64,000 nucleotides of DNA, taken from positions 64,541,807 to 64,605,806 of the forward strand of contig NC_088204.1 in NCBI RefSeq assembly GCF_037126465.1. Direction: 5' to 3'. Both the position numbers and the translations under genes were made by a program. Each line of letters starts with the position of its first letter. Within the stretch, counting starts at the first letter, position 1. Positions 44,193 to 56,039 of this stretch are shown piece by piece. Under the pieces are notes generated by a model. The model worked only from the letters and a program-made list of their open reading frames with translations, made no database searches and was not told the origin of the DNA. The stretch is from Ornithodoros turicata (lineage: Eukaryota > Arthropoda > Arachnida > Ixodida > Argasidae).

Positions 44193-45410
44193 TCATGGCG
44201 CTGGAGCTTGGGCTCGAGCCAACACACCGAGGAGGGCCCGCTCCACCATTGTCCACGTCTGAAAGAAACAGAGCTCATGTAGAGCACATAACGAAACTTG
44301 GGCACGTCATGCGCACCTGTTCCATCGCCCGTTCGTGTGACTGTTGATGCCGCACAAGGTCGTTAATGGCGGCAGCAAGGTTGTTTATCGCATCGACGAC
44401 GGGTTGGTTGCTGGTGTCGAGGGCGGTCCTGATGGCCTGGACACCATCCACGACGAGGTCCAGGCGGTCGACGGCCGAGCTCATGAGGACCCTATGTTCG
44501 GCCGCTGCCGCCACCAGCTGATCCAGAGTGGCGTCCTCTTGCTCCCGGCGTGTCACGAGCCGTGGCGGAGACGTCGAGCTGGGTGATGTCACTACAAGGA
44601 GGGAAGCGACACGTTCAAAACAAAGTGCAACATACAAGGATTCCCCCCGTTCCTCGTTGGATCTATGTATGACACATACGGTACGTCGCCGTGAGGCTAT
44701 TACTGTTTGGGAAATTAAATTTGGGCAAAATCAGTGGAATGTAAGAGGTCGTTACCAGTCTGCACGTGACGGGGAGGTGCAGCCGGAGGGGTGAACCAGT
44801 CGCTGGCTCCTGAGCTGCTGTTGTCGTTGCCGGCGTTGCCCGCAGCATCGCCCTCCACACCACCTTCTCCTCCACTCCCTTCGAGCGGCTGGTTTGGCGG
44901 TGAAGTGCGCGGACCCTACAGTTATGGTTTCCGTCGGTGTTACTTGAAATTCACATAATGCAAGTAATGTACAATGCACAAACAGAAAAAAAGTATACTT
45001 ACAACACCACTCGACAGGAGCCGGTTGGAGGAGAAGTGGTCAACACGACATGCTCCCAGCAGCTGCAGGACCCGGGCGTCAATGTCCGAAAACTCCCCCA
45101 CGGCGTCTTCGAACGTCCTGTTCCCCGTCCTTGTGCAGGACGCCTTCCAATCATTGTATTTCCTCTTAATGGCTCGCCTCTTGTTGAGCCATGTGGTGCG
45201 CCACTGAGCGGCAGTGCGCTGGTACTGCTGGCCTCGGTTGAGGACCTCGGCCAGCATCCGCCACTCTGCGTCGCGGCTACCACCTTGTGGATTGCCCCTC
45301 AGGACGTCCGCAGGGTTGGCTAATTGCCGATTGGTCTCCATATAGAAGACCAACGCCTCCATGCGTTCGCGAGACAGCTGAGGGGCGCGAGTTCCGTTCG
45401 ATGCAGACAT
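44193..45410 (-). CDS. PIF/Harbinger Myb/SANT-like accessory protein, four exons, intact
   Basis: I place exons at 45410-45003, 44915-44756, 44591-44317 and 44258-44193. Introns begin GTAAGT, GTAACG, GTGCGC and end TAG, TAG, CAG; phases 0, 1 and 0 join without a stop into about 303 codons. Exon 1 holds the DNA-binding domain: S-R-E-R-M-E-A-L-V start, W at R-D-A-E-W-R-M-L, and R-T-A-A-Q-W-R-T-T-W-L..Y-N-D-W-K, a trihelix/Myb pattern. Exon 2 is Gly/Ser/Asn-rich linker. Exon 3 is a long coiled coil (T-L-D-Q-L-V to E-R-A-M-E-Q). In PIF/Harbinger elements this second protein brings the transposase to terminal DNA and the nucleus (family knowledge). The two related copies (52050-52767, 59440-60648) are broken; this one is not. 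Its own transposase is not adjacent. Confidence 0.75.
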
Positions 45411-47410
45411 ATTCGCAAATGGAATGTGAGACTGAATGGAATAAAGGCACGAGACCACATATCGCGAGATCTTTTCTTCTTTATTGATGTTGAAGCGACC
45501 TCTGCGCTTCAATATTTTCAAGCTACAAATATGTTTCGCAAGGTGTGTGCGTGGGGGGGGGGGGGGAGAGAAAGAAAGAAAACTTGGCATTTAAAATGTT
45601 TGAACAAGTAACCTAGACATGTGTAGAAGTTTCCTGGTTCCATTTTCTCGGAAGTGAAGACCTCGTCAGCAGCATCCCTTACACAATAAATTACATAATG
45701 CCCTCGAATTTTAGCTTCCTGTCACTGAGGCTGGAATATCCACACAAGAACGTAATCAACGACGTCAGTACATGTTTTTTTTTTCTCTCTCTCTCTTTTG
45801 TGAACCAAACTGGATTACGCTGCGGTGATGTGTCAAAGTATTCTCATTCCTGGTTACAAGCAAAGCAGAGTCATATATTACTGGCTAACCTTTCCTCTTT
45901 TATTTTTCAATGAACATATTGACTCCCCCCCCCCACACACACTATATATATATATGACATTTTAAAGATGTAACTATTCAAGGACTTGCAATGTACGGGT
46001 TTCACAAATTGTACTATTCACTTCTTCAACGACTGCCATATTTCGGCATTTCCTCCCTCGTCCACTAATCCCCCCAACATCCCCGGTCGAGATGTCTCAC
46101 TATTTAGCTTACGCCCTCACCCTTATTCATCCCGGCTATGTTGCGCGCGAACTCGAAGTTGCGTAAAATCTATCGCACCTTTGACACTTGTATTTTGATG
46201 TATTTTGTAACTGAGTCTTTCGTTCGAGTTTACTGTCTTGTTTCCATCTTTCCCCTTGCATAATACAGCAGTCCTCAGCAGCCTTTCCTACATTTTTTCT
46301 ATCACCTTTAAACGTACCCCCCTTCCCCTCCCCTTCAGCAGCGTTAACCAGACATGTCTCACGAAGCTCCAAACGAGGCTAGGCTTATTTCAAGGTAAAA
46401 GTCTAATGGTAATCGTCATAAGTCCGTGGCACCGGCACGAGCCATCGCGCCGCATCGCGCTTGAAAATGTTCATCGTCAATTGATTACGTCACGTCTCTC
46501 ACCGCAGTGCACATGGTATAATCGCGTAGTGACTATAATTATAACACGTTACAAAAACGTTGCACGTTTCTAATGCCGCAGTACGATTTCGCTTGCGTTT
46601 GCTCCAACATTTATTACATCTTGTACGTAGCGCCACCTCATTACATTATCTTACGACAGAGCATGTCACTGCAAAGAATGCACTTGGAAATGGCTTTGCT
46701 AGGGACAAATGTCCATAGAAGTCACAGGGGTGGCATCCAATGTATTGCTTTGTAGACGAAAGCGTGCTGGGCGAATGCAATGCATCCTGGACAGGTCCTG
46801 GTCGCACGTCACAGCAAACGTCAAGGCACACGTGACCTTAAAGATGGCGGCTCCCGTGATCGGCGGCCAAACCGTTTGTAAACAATGCGGTTGTTGTTTG
46901 TGGACGACGTTTTTGGATGTTTTTTTATCACGATAGTTATTTTTATCCGATAATCCCGCAGTAAAACGCGCAGTTTTACACATAAAGCCTCGTATTGTTG
47001 ACAGCTTCCAAAGATGTGATGACGACCGCGCGTTAAGACTTACCGAGCCGATGCGATGTACGTAAACTGAGGTGAAATGGGCTACCATGTTGCGAAAGAA
47101 GCACCGCATAGTTTACGCTGGCAAAATATGGTCATCTGTTGGTGTTATGACGGTGAAAATATGTCGGTAAGCGGCAAAACGACACGTAAACAAAGTCACA
47201 TGACTTCAAAATGACGTTTTCTATGACGTACGACCAGAACAAGATGGCAGTTTTGACAGAAGCACCCGCTTGAGGGTAGTTACAACAATGGCGGGTTTGT
47301 GTCACCCCTGTGATAGAAGTGGGCGGAGCGTTCGGGTGGAGCGTGTCGCGTGGACTCCACCCAAGAGCTCGTGACGTGCAAGTAATGCACGCATTAGTTT
47401 CATGGAGAAT
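45411..47410. other. No recognised gene
   Basis: 45411-45560 is the 5' flank of the Myb/SANT-like gene, shared with 60648-60750. A G-run sits at 45554-45567. An AAGATGGCGGC motif at about 46851 starts a 28-codon frame only. No element ends were recognised. Confidence 0.35.
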
Positions 47411-47414
47411 AGCT

Positions 47415-48951
47415 CCCCAGGGTGCGCTATTTCGCGCGCAATACATACGCTGAAATCAGCAGTAACTGCACAGAACCATGCATGTCTGTGAGCATTTGCT
47501 TAAGGGAAGGATCAAGCCCGCTTCTGGCAATGTGTTTCTGCACAGGTACGCCGCCATGTAAGAACATGGTGTAACGTGGGTAAGAAAATGGCTCGAAGTA
47601 AAAAAAAAAAGCAACATAACACGATTATATGCGCTAGGTCCCAGTTGTATTCGACGCATTCAAGTGAGTTCAACATAGGGGCATATGCCTTACTTAGATG
47701 ACATGCACATTCCGTTCCTGAATGACTCTCCCAGACAGCGCAGGCGCAACGGCTTGGCCATGCACAGTTTAAGCATGCTGTCGCCGAGACAAGCGCATGC
47801 AAGAAGAAAAGAAAAAGAAAAATCGCCTTGGCTTCGCTTCTCCTAAGTAGAGGTGTATAACGTCGTTTAGACAAAATACACGATCTTACAGCCATTAAGG
47901 TACCCTCAAATTTCACACTGGTGGCAACCAAGCTTCCCCGTGGTGCTGCGAGGAAAAATTAAGAAAGAGTGTGAAACATAAAAATAAGCATATTGTATAC
48001 ATACAAAAACATGACGGTTCACAGATGAAGCAATGATGAAAAGGAAATCATCGGCGGGCAAATCACATGGCAATAACGGTACACTACAGCCACACGAATT
48101 TTTGTACATCTTTTTAACGCCATAAGCACAATGTCAGAAAGAGCTTAAGAAATTGATACTAACAAGAAGAGAGCGTTCGATTTCCCAAAACGCGAACCTC
48201 AGGGGAACGCAGTACCTGCAACCTTGTCTTTTCTGTTAAAGCAGAAGTCACCAGAAATGCTCTTCAGTCTCTTTGGCCGTGAAAGCACACCTTTATTTTG
48301 TAGATGTTTTTATCACACCTGTCTTTGCCGTGCTGCTTATCACAGGAGAATGCGCGCTGAACTCTGATAATTCCCCTCCCTTTCGAGTTTAATTCCTCCT
48401 CCCATTTACACGTGCTCGAATGTACAGTCGGCTTTCTTACATGCTGAAGTGTCGATAGGCTAAGCCATCTTCAAGTGTGATGTCTCACATTTTAGTCGCA
48501 CTTTGATGCCCTCGGGAACAAAATTGGCTCGCTACGAAACCAAGAAAGAAACTGCAGTGGAAAATTACCTAAAGCGGATAGAGTTTGATGTATAAGACTG
48601 TGAAATCACGATGGAGCGCGAATTCTGCTTCTGTCCCATTGAGTACAATGTGTAAGATTTCAAAAGCCAGGGGAACAAAAGCCTTTATAGATATACGGAT
48701 AATTCCTTTTCCGCATAATTTCTAGTATATAAATCTCACAGGATCCAGTGGCGAACCAATGAAAAGTGTCGGCGTTCTCCGCCAAAATGAAATTATACGT
48801 TTCTTATGCATTGCGTCTATGGGTGTAATGCAGGCGAAGCACGCTTTAAGTTTTTGTCCGCGAATCTTGGGCATTGCATGTGTCTACTCTACATGCATGT
48901 CGCGTTAGCATCGTTTCTGGGTGTGTGACTTAGCAGAAATTGAACACAACT
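47415..48951. repeat. Unknown 1.6-kb repeat, copy 2
   Basis: Second copy of 39582-41175, with a roughly 50-bp deletion relative to it near 48545 and other small indels. Borders as in copy 1. Confidence 0.65.
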
Positions 48952-48954
48952 TCT

Positions 48955-49495
48955 CATTCTCTGCCATTGCGGTTGGTGCTCATTTGTTTAGTGCCACCGT
49001 GTTGCACGGAGCAAATGTCATTGGCTGGGCATGACATTCAACGTCTTGAACCAATAGAAAAGTTGCAGCTACAGTGAGCACTGTCTTTGAGAGTGTAAAG
49101 TGGGAACAGGGAAGACTAGGATTAAACATGTCGCACATAAATGTGTATCTTGTACACATTTGCTTTTGTGTATGTGAACACGTTTGGAAGTTTTCACCAT
49201 GCGTGTCTACATAAAGGACCCTCTGCAATTTTTTGTTGAAACTGTAAAGTTTGAAATAAAATATTCTCATGAACGACTCCGTATTTATGCTTATTCTATT
49301 TATGTTAATTACAAAACAAGGGGCGTACTATGATTAGTACGGTAATATAGCGTATGTAGTAATATAGTAAACTGTTGCACGCTCCGCGTAGGTTTGGCCC
49401 CACTAACGAGATCACATACCATACGAGTGGGAGTACCCCGCAACTTCACGCGTATAAGGCGCACCGACAAGCAACCGCATTGAACATTTTGAAAA
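48955..49495. other. 5' flank of Harbinger copy A
   Basis: No gene recognised. The element's left terminus should lie here (49330-49450) but I could not identify its inverted repeat. Confidence 0.3.
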
Positions 49496-49499
49496 TTTT

Positions 49500-50607
49500 A
49501 TGGCAGATAAGTCGCGGGCAATACAACGCCGACCCTTATTTCATCAATATACGGTTCGCTGGCTATGCGACCAGCTACGGTCCACCCTCCGTCCAAAAAG
49601 AACTAGGTCGGCGCTATCCGTGGAGAGGCAGGTTCTCATCGCCCTGCGGTTTTACGCCACAGGAAGTTTTCAAGGGGCGGTAGCTAGCGACCGGCACATG
49701 GCAGTCACGCAGAGCACCATCAGCAAGGTGCTCTTCAAGGTGACATATGCCATAGTGCTACAGCTGGCGCCCCTGTGGATACGATTCCAGACCGAACCCG
49801 ACGAAATCCGTGAGGTCATGCGGGTATTCAAGACCAAATGGAGATTGCCCGGCGTGATTGGTGAGTGTTTATGTGGACAGACACAGAGAAAAATAAGCTA
49901 CAACCACTTAAAAACCTAAACATATTTTTTTTCAGGCTGCATCGACGGGTCGGCCATTGGTATCCTGGCACGATCTGAGAGGAGCGGGCAGTACCAGAAG
50001 AGTGCTTTCTTCTGCCGGAAGTAGTACTTCGCAATCAATGCCATGATCGTAAGTGAAAGACTGGGTACCCCCCTCCTGAATACGTAGCCCAAAAAATCTG
50101 GCAGTCTCTGGAATATATGCCGACGTGTTCTAAGTGTGTGACGCGTCGATGCGGATCACGTCGATGGATTGCTCGTTTTCCGGCGGAGCACACGATGCCT
50201 ACGCGTGGAGGCACAGTGAGCTGAAACTCGAGCTGTCCCGGAGGCACTCGGACGAACCCCGCTTCCTCCTAGGTAAGGGTCGCACAGTATAATTGTGAAC
50301 TACAACGGGTACGTGACATTACACATTTCCCTCGGGTGACAGTGGCTATCCATTGCAACCGTGGCTGCTGACGCCGTTGCCTGGAGACCCTCCCCCAACA
50401 CACCGGACGCCCGATACGGGCGAGGCGTAGTGGAGAAATGCATCGGACTGCTGAGGTCAAGGTTTCGCTGCCTGCAGCGGTACAGGACTCTCCACTACAA
50501 ACTCTCCACAGCCCTAACGCATCCCTGGATGCTCCCCTGGAGAGGGAGATCTATGACATCGGGGCAGCCGTTCGAGCAAGAGTGATTGAGCAGCTGTCGC
50601 GACATTA
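49500..50607 (+). pseudogene. PIF/Harbinger transposase, copy A
   Basis: HARBI1-like DDE nuclease in at least four exons. Exon 1 49500-49860 (N-terminal helix-turn-helix part, ending at a GTGAGT donor). Exon 2 49936-50048 carries the first catalytic Asp (G-C-I-D-G, GAC 49944-49946). The next exon, from about 50135, has V-C-D-A-S and the second Asp in G-G-A-H-D-A (GAT 50194-50196). The last, from about 50340, has D-S-G-Y-P-L-Q-P-W-L-L-T-P, then the third acidic residue (Glu GAG 50433-50435) in V-V-E-K-C-I-G-L-L-R-S-R-F. Broken by a TAG in exon 2 (near 50021-50023), a one-base shift near 50400 and a missing stretch after 50505. In intact form it cuts and joins the element ends. Confidence 0.8.
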
Positions 50608-51591
50608 AGTTACGTCGCCGTTACGCTATTACTTTAAGAATTCTTCCCGTGAACCCGGCAGACAGCACAGCCTGTGGCAGGGTTCGAACCCACTGCGAAG
50701 TGGTGCCGGTTTTTCATGAGGGCATGTGATTTAAGCCTCTATTGTTTCGTTTTTTGTATCGGAATCGCTTGGACGGTCGTCAAATGGACCATGGCAACGA
50801 AGCTGTCGTCGTGGCGTACTACACGTACGTTGTTGGAAGTACGAAATATATGATTCTTGCAAAATTAGGTTTTCTCTGTCCCCTTGTTTCTGGTCTTCGC
50901 TACGGAGAGATTATCCCGGCGAAGGTGATCCTTTAAAGAAGGGAGAAATCGTAGCACGATTCGTACATGCACGTACATTTATTTGCAAAACAGGATTTCC
51001 TCTGTGCAATACACAATGACTGTGCAAACTTTGTCGGAGTTTGTACATGATATTGAGATCCCAGGAATAGAGTGAAAGAGGTGGGTACATCTCTGTGGAG
51101 ACACAGCGAACAGGTCCGTTGTCTCGTCACTGTAGGCGGGCCAGTGTCAATGAACAAAGGCAATAGATATGACAGGTGGAAATAGAGGGGTAGGGACGCC
51201 TATATTGGCATCCGTAACGATCGTCATAACTTATCCATCCAACTCTATAACTCTCAATTATTATGCTTCATCGTGAAGGGAGAGTTAAGCAACGCAGAGT
51301 TCCAATACAAACACCCAACCACTTTCGAAATTAAACACGCATCATTATACGTGACAAATCAATAGGAAGAAAGGAATTTAAAAAAATCAGTGTACTGTTC
51401 ACGCGTGTGTAGACACAAGAAACACGTCTGAGGAAGTTACACTCAGTACAAGAAAACAAAAGAGATGAAGTAATAAAACAAAATCCCGAAGAGTCCAGTC
51501 ACACGCAAGCACGGAATCACAAAGTACACTTCTACGGAAAGGGCACACAAAAGGCAGAAAGGCAAACAACGGGCACGAGAAAAGCAAATGA

Positions 51592-51622
<31 letters not shown>

Positions 51623-51648
51623 CACTGCCTAAATTAGTATACATTCAA
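50608..51648. repeat. 3' region of Harbinger copy A
   Basis: Repeated at 57242-58033 and beyond. Contains an old SINE fragment with B box on the minus strand (GGTTCGAACCC, about 50690) present in both copies, hence inserted before they separated. No gene. Confidence 0.6.
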
Positions 51649-51784
51649 CTAGGTATAGGTTTTAACTATCACACACTCTCTCTCACATCATCTTTCCCAT
51701 AATCATCTCCGACACACTCACCATGGTTTTGGCGCTCTATGGCCTTTGTTGCCTTTGTGCCATTAAGCACATAATCAATCAATA
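51649..51784 (+). mobile_element. LINE copy 4: 136-bp 3' end insertion
   Basis: Only the last 3' UTR part of the LINE (GGCCTTTGTTGCCTTTGTGC) with an ATCAATCAATA tail, flanked by the exact 6-bp duplication ATTCAA (51643-51648, 51785-51790). The related flank near 59170 lacks it, giving the empty site. Confidence 0.85.
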
Positions 51785-52049
51785 ATTCAAACCCCCCACA
51801 CAAAAAAAAAACACAAAAATCAAAAGACCACAAAGAAAACACACGAAAACACTCAAAAACAAAAACCAAGAACCACACAAAAAACCAAAAGACCACAAAG
51901 AAAACCCGAAAACACTCAAAAACAAAAACCAAGAACCACAGAAGAAAATCAAAAGGCCACGAAGAAAGCAGACAAAAAAACAAAAACCATACGAAAACAA
52001 AACCAAGCATTACGCAAATTAATATGCACACTATATGCAATTTCTACAA

Positions 52050-52767
52050 TATTTACAACCGGATGGCGAGGATCCTCATGGCACTGGAGCTTGGCACGAG
52101 CTAACATAACGAGGAGGGTCCGCTCCACCATTGGCCGCGTCTGAAAGAAACAGAACTCATGTTGCGCACATAACGAAACTTGGGCACGTCATGCGCACCT
52201 GTTCCATCACACGTTCGTGTGACTGTTGCTGCCGCACAAGGTCGTTAATGCCGGCAGCAAGGTTGTTTATTGCGTCGACGACGGGCTGGTTGCTGGTGTC
52301 GACGGCGGTCCTAATGGCCTGGACGCCCTCCACGACGAGGTCCAGGTATGACACATACGGTACGTCGCCGTGAGGCTATTACTGTTTGGGAAATTAAATT
52401 TGGGCAAAATCAGTGGAATGTAAGAGGTCGTTACCAGTCTGCACGTGACGGGGAGGTGCAGCCGGAGGGGTGAACCAGTCGCTGGCTCCTGAGCTGCTGT
52501 TGTCGTTGCCGGCGTTGCCTGCAGCATCGCCCTCCACACCACCTTCACCTCCACTCCCTTCGAGCGGCTGGTTGCGCGGTGACGTGCGCGGACCCTACAG
52601 TTATGGTTTCCGTTGGTGTTACTTCAAATTCACGTAATGCAAGTAATGTACAATGCACAAACAGGAAAAAGTATACTTACAACACCACTCGACAGGAGCC
52701 GGTTGGAGGAGAAGTGGCCAACACGACATGCTCCCAGCAGCTGCAGGACCCGGGCGTCAATGTCCGA
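52050..52767 (-). pseudogene. Myb/SANT-like accessory gene, copy A, truncated
   Basis: Collinear with the intact gene: last exon near 52065-52140, third exon from about 52205 but deleted internally at about 52347, second exon 52422-52580, and only the end of exon 1 (52680-52767). At 52767 the homology stops and another repeat begins. With copy A transposase it forms a convergent pair. Confidence 0.75.
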
Positions 52768-53655
52768 AAAGGTGTTAGGAAGGGTGGAGATGGAACTTAC
52801 CTTCACTGGAGGTCCCGTTTTCCATACATAATTTCTTCTATGTGAACATCTTTCAGCAACAGCATTGAGCTGGTGAACCCACATGCCTTCACTCCAACTG
52901 CTCATTTCCTTCTGGGTTGCAGTCAGGAGACTATTCTCGGAATACGTGTCAGAGCCGACGAGCTCCCCCAACTGCTCATGACAAATGAGAGACCCTACAC
53001 TGGCTGACCCTAACAAAGAGACACAAAGTGCAGCTGGTGCCCCAACCAGGAATAAGCACCAAGGAAGAGTACATAAAAAAACTGAGCGGCGGAAAATCAA
53101 AAGGACGTAATGCACACACGAACGAATACCACGTTTCAAGGGAGCGTGATAGGACACAACCACAAGCAGGGAAGAAAACGCCTTGGAAAGGACATTGTAA
53201 AAGAGTAGAGCTCATGGAAGGGAACAAAGAGGCGTATGAGGTCACATGCATCCAATAGGGAGAGCATGTAGCCTGGAAAATAGCCACAGATTAAGCTTTT
53301 TTTAGGAGGAGGGGCACTTGAGGGAGGCAGAGTACAGTGAGACAAAAGAATGGAGGGGGAATTATCAGTTTTCAAACGTGCAACGTGGAAGATCTAAAGC
53401 ACAGTAGGGGGAGCTATACGAAAACTTGGAAAGAAATAGCATGAGTCGGGGTCATTAAAACCCATCTGTGTGGGGGCACACTATGCATGGGAGGAGTTGT
53501 AGTGCTGGTACAAAATGACCTCGAAAGGACACATACATACATACATACATACATACTTTATTATGGTGTCTGCAAACAGCAAAAGCCTAGAATTGCAGTG
53601 CACCCTAGTTACAAGTTGAGGTTACTGAGAACCTCCCGTCTTTCACGTGATCAAA
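52768..53655. repeat. Segmental repeat G, copy 1
   Basis: Matches 61735-62690 at about 97 percent by eye. On the minus strand 53163-52768 is open and continuous in both copies (..QKEMSSWSEGMWVHQLNAV.. and on), then a different stop in each. A (CATA)n array lies at 53529-53556. Nature unknown; it interrupts a Myb/SANT-like exon here. Confidence 0.6.
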
Positions 53656-53731
53656 ACACCAAAGCGGAGCATAGGTCATAGGAAGTTGTCATTTTGAAAG
53701 CACAGCTAGCTGTTGCGGTGCTGACGACAAG

Positions 53732-53845
53732 ATGGGGCGCAAGCGAAAGCTGCCCTCCGACTACGTCAAGGAATACCCCAAGTTCGAGGTGTCCACTTTA
53801 GCGAATCCTTTTAGTACCGCGTTCAGGTCGTCAATCCTGACGTAA
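53732..53845 (+). other. Short frame resembling a transposase N-terminus
   Basis: ATG at 53732 in a ACAAGATGG context starts 37 codons: basic M-G-R-K-R-K then aromatic Y-V-K-E-Y-P-K-F-E, a style seen at the start of BED/hAT-type transposases. It stops at 53843-53845. The duplicate at 63217 lacks the first part, where a gypsy fragment lies instead. Confidence 0.3.
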
Positions 53846-54227
53846 AGGACGAGATCCCTCGCTCATTTGGGTGTTATGAACATATATTTTAAAGTGTGTC
53901 CCGACGGAAGCGGGATTCGGGAGCACACTTCGCCAAAGAATTCAGTGACTACATGTGCTACACCGCGACAACACCTGTACAGCCCTTAGCGCTTGGCGAT
54001 GCCCATTGGACGCATTGTGCAGTCCGCCTTCTAGCTTTCCCTATTTTTAGTGTAAACGTCATTTTCGACGTCGTGAGTTGGTCAGCGGTTTCAGATCGCA
54101 ATCTGGAAAAGTATGCTACGATCCATTACTATAAGCTCAGTGGTACCAAACATGTGCCTCGCACGAAATGTGTTGTCAGTCTTGCGTCTTTAGTTTTGAA
54201 GTGATAACTGTGTTGTTGCTGCAGCCA
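53800..54227. repeat. Segmental repeat F, copy 1
   Basis: Matches 63217-63640 closely (TTTTAGTACCGCGTTCAGG to GCAGCCAATT). Follows repeat G in the same order in both places. No gene recognised; the right end in this copy is a LINE border. Confidence 0.6.
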
Positions 54228-54700
54228 ATTACTAGGAGGCGAGGCACATTTGCTGAGCCCTCGCTGCTCCTCGGTGGCAACACACTACCAGTTTCTGATG
54301 AGCAAAAATTTCTGGGGGTGGTGTTTGACAAGAAGCTGTCTTTTGTGCCACACATAAACTATATAAACAAAGTTTTATCCCATCGATCGTGGGGAGCCGA
54401 CAAAGTCACACTGTTGCGGGTCTATGACTCGGTTGTGCGATCAGTAATTGAGTACGGGAGTGTCGTGTATGGCTCGGCGCGGCCTTCGGCATTGAAGGTG
54501 TTGGACCCCATCCACCACGAAGGCATCCGACTCGCCACCGGTGCCTTCCGGACGTCCCTGTAGTGTGAACCCCGCTCTGGAGCGACTCTTCCTTGCAAAG
54601 CCCTCTGTTGTACCCTCGTTTCCGCTTCGCGTGCAGGCGGCGAGTTCCCGTCTGGGATCCAGTCCATTTGGCGTTCCCCTGCAGCAGGCAGTCCTCGATG
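54228..54700 (+). pseudogene. LINE copy 3: RT thumb region
   Basis: Frame from about 54228 reads ..EQKFLGVVFDKKLSFVPHI.., the RT palm-end/thumb motif of I/R1/LOA-group LINEs, and stops at 54561-54563. A frameshift then leads into the linker before RNase H. The catalytic RT core is missing (5' truncation). Confidence 0.75.
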
Positions 54701-54707
54701 CTGCGCC

Positions 54708-55691
54708 TTGGCAGAGACATCTCATACAATCCAATTTAAAAAACATAATAAACATATTCCCCCCCCCAATTTAAAAATGACACAGTTTGACAAACAATCC
54801 ACTGCACACACTGTCATTCTCCAGGAATTCCTGGATATTCACCGTAACTTCGGGAACCACCATGCAATCTACACTGATGGGACCAAAGTAAGCAATGGTG
54901 TGGCGGCCGTTGCCCTTGAAGGTGATTCTATTATGACGGCACGCCTGAACACGAGCGCCACAGTTTTCACCGCAGAGCTTTACGCGATTCTCCTGGCTCT
55001 GCGGCATATTCAACAAAACGACCTTCAAAATTCAGTAATTTATTCGGATTCGCTAGCTCTGTGCGTGCGCTGCTTTCATGCTATGACAGCAAGAATCATC
55101 TCGTCAAGCGAGTACGAGCGCTTGCGACCCAACTTTGTTCCCGACTTTTCGGTCTGTGTCTGCTGGGTCCCCAGCCACACTGGGATCCCGGGGAATGAAC
55201 GAGCCGACCGTGAGGCTCGGCGAGCGTTGGCACAAGAGGAGTCAGCTCTAGGACTACCCTACCAAGACGTCCTGCCAGTGTTAAAGGGAGCTGTCTACAC
55301 ACAGTGGCAGCAGGAGTGGGACCTGGAAGAAAATAACAAACTACACCTCACACAGCCACATGTTTCGCCCCCGCATCGGACTGAACATATCAACAGATCC
55401 TCCGAAGTTCTTTACGCGAGACTGAGGATTGGACATACATGGCTCACGCATCACCACCTACTGACAGGTCAGGATCCGCCAGCTTGTGCGCACTGCGGTG
55501 ACAGCCTGGCTGTCTTGCACGTACTGGCATCCTGCCCTCACTTCGAACACCAACGCCAACAGCATTTCGCAGCATTCTACAGATACCATATCCCACTCCA
55601 CCCAGCCCTTCTACTGGGTGACACTCCTCTTGTGCCGTTTGATAACGTCATTAAATTTCTGACCATGTGTGGGTTAGTTAGTCAGATGTAG
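54708..55691 (+). CDS. LINE copy 3: RNase H and terminal zinc domain (327 codons)
   Basis: A continuous frame (no ATG at 54708; the ATG nearest the domain is 54777). RNase H catalytic residues are all present: Asp57 in A-I-Y-T-D-G-T, Glu90 in F-T-A-E-L-Y, Asp114 in I-Y-S-D-S, and Asp167 in W-V-P-S-H-T-G-I-P-G-N-E-R-A-D. At the C-terminus is CX2CX7HX4C (CAHCGDSLAVLHVLASC). The enzyme would degrade the RNA strand during target-primed synthesis. It is the C-terminal part of a larger ORF2, separated from its RT by a frameshift and a 5' truncation, so it is not an independent gene. Confidence 0.88.
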   Translation: MAETSHTIQFKKHNKHIPPPNLKMTQFDKQSTAHTVILQEFLDIHRNFGNHHAIYTDGTKVSNGVAAVALEGDSIMTARLNTSATVFTAELYAILLALRHIQQNDLQNSVIYSDSLALCVRCFHAMTARIISSSEYERLRPNFVPDFSVCVCWVPSHTGIPGNERADREARRALAQEESALGLPYQDVLPVLKGAVYTQWQQEWDLEENNKLHLTQPHVSPPHRTEHINRSSEVLYARLRIGHTWLTHHHLLTGQDPPACAHCGDSLAVLHVLASCPHFEHQRQQHFAAFYRYHIPLHPALLLGDTPLVPFDNVIKFLTMCGLVSQM

Positions 55692-55985
55692 ATGTGATGT
55701 ATTGCTCCGCTTTTATCCAATATCACCGAACTCCTCATGTAAATACAGTATCTCATCCTGGATCACCTGATCGCTCACACTTGTAGATAGCTTTAACTGC
55801 CATACTCACTTGTTATCGTCATCCTCCTCTCTCTCTTATCCTGGTCCATCTCATCGCTCATACCTGTAGATAGCTTTTAACTACCACACACTCTCTCTCT
55901 CACATCATCATCATCTCTCACATACTCACCGTAGTTTTGGCGCCCTATGGCCTTTGTGCCATTAATAATCTCTCTCTCTCTCTCT
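55692..55985 (+). mobile_element. LINE copy 3: 3' UTR and CTCTCTC tail
   Basis: Conserved UTR (..CACCTGTAGATAGCTTTTAAC.., GGCCTTTGTGCCATTAATAA) ending in a (TC)n tail at 55968-55986, directly before Harbinger copy B. Confidence 0.8.
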
Positions 55986-56039
55986 TTGTTTTTCTGTGTG
56001 CAGTGAACTTTTCTTTGAGTGCCTATTTGTGTAGAGACG

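Noticed and set aside
46843..46940. Gene start at AAGATGGCGGC near 46851
   Set aside because: The frame is only 28 codons, Cys-rich without a motif, and there is no promoter-like composition upstream.
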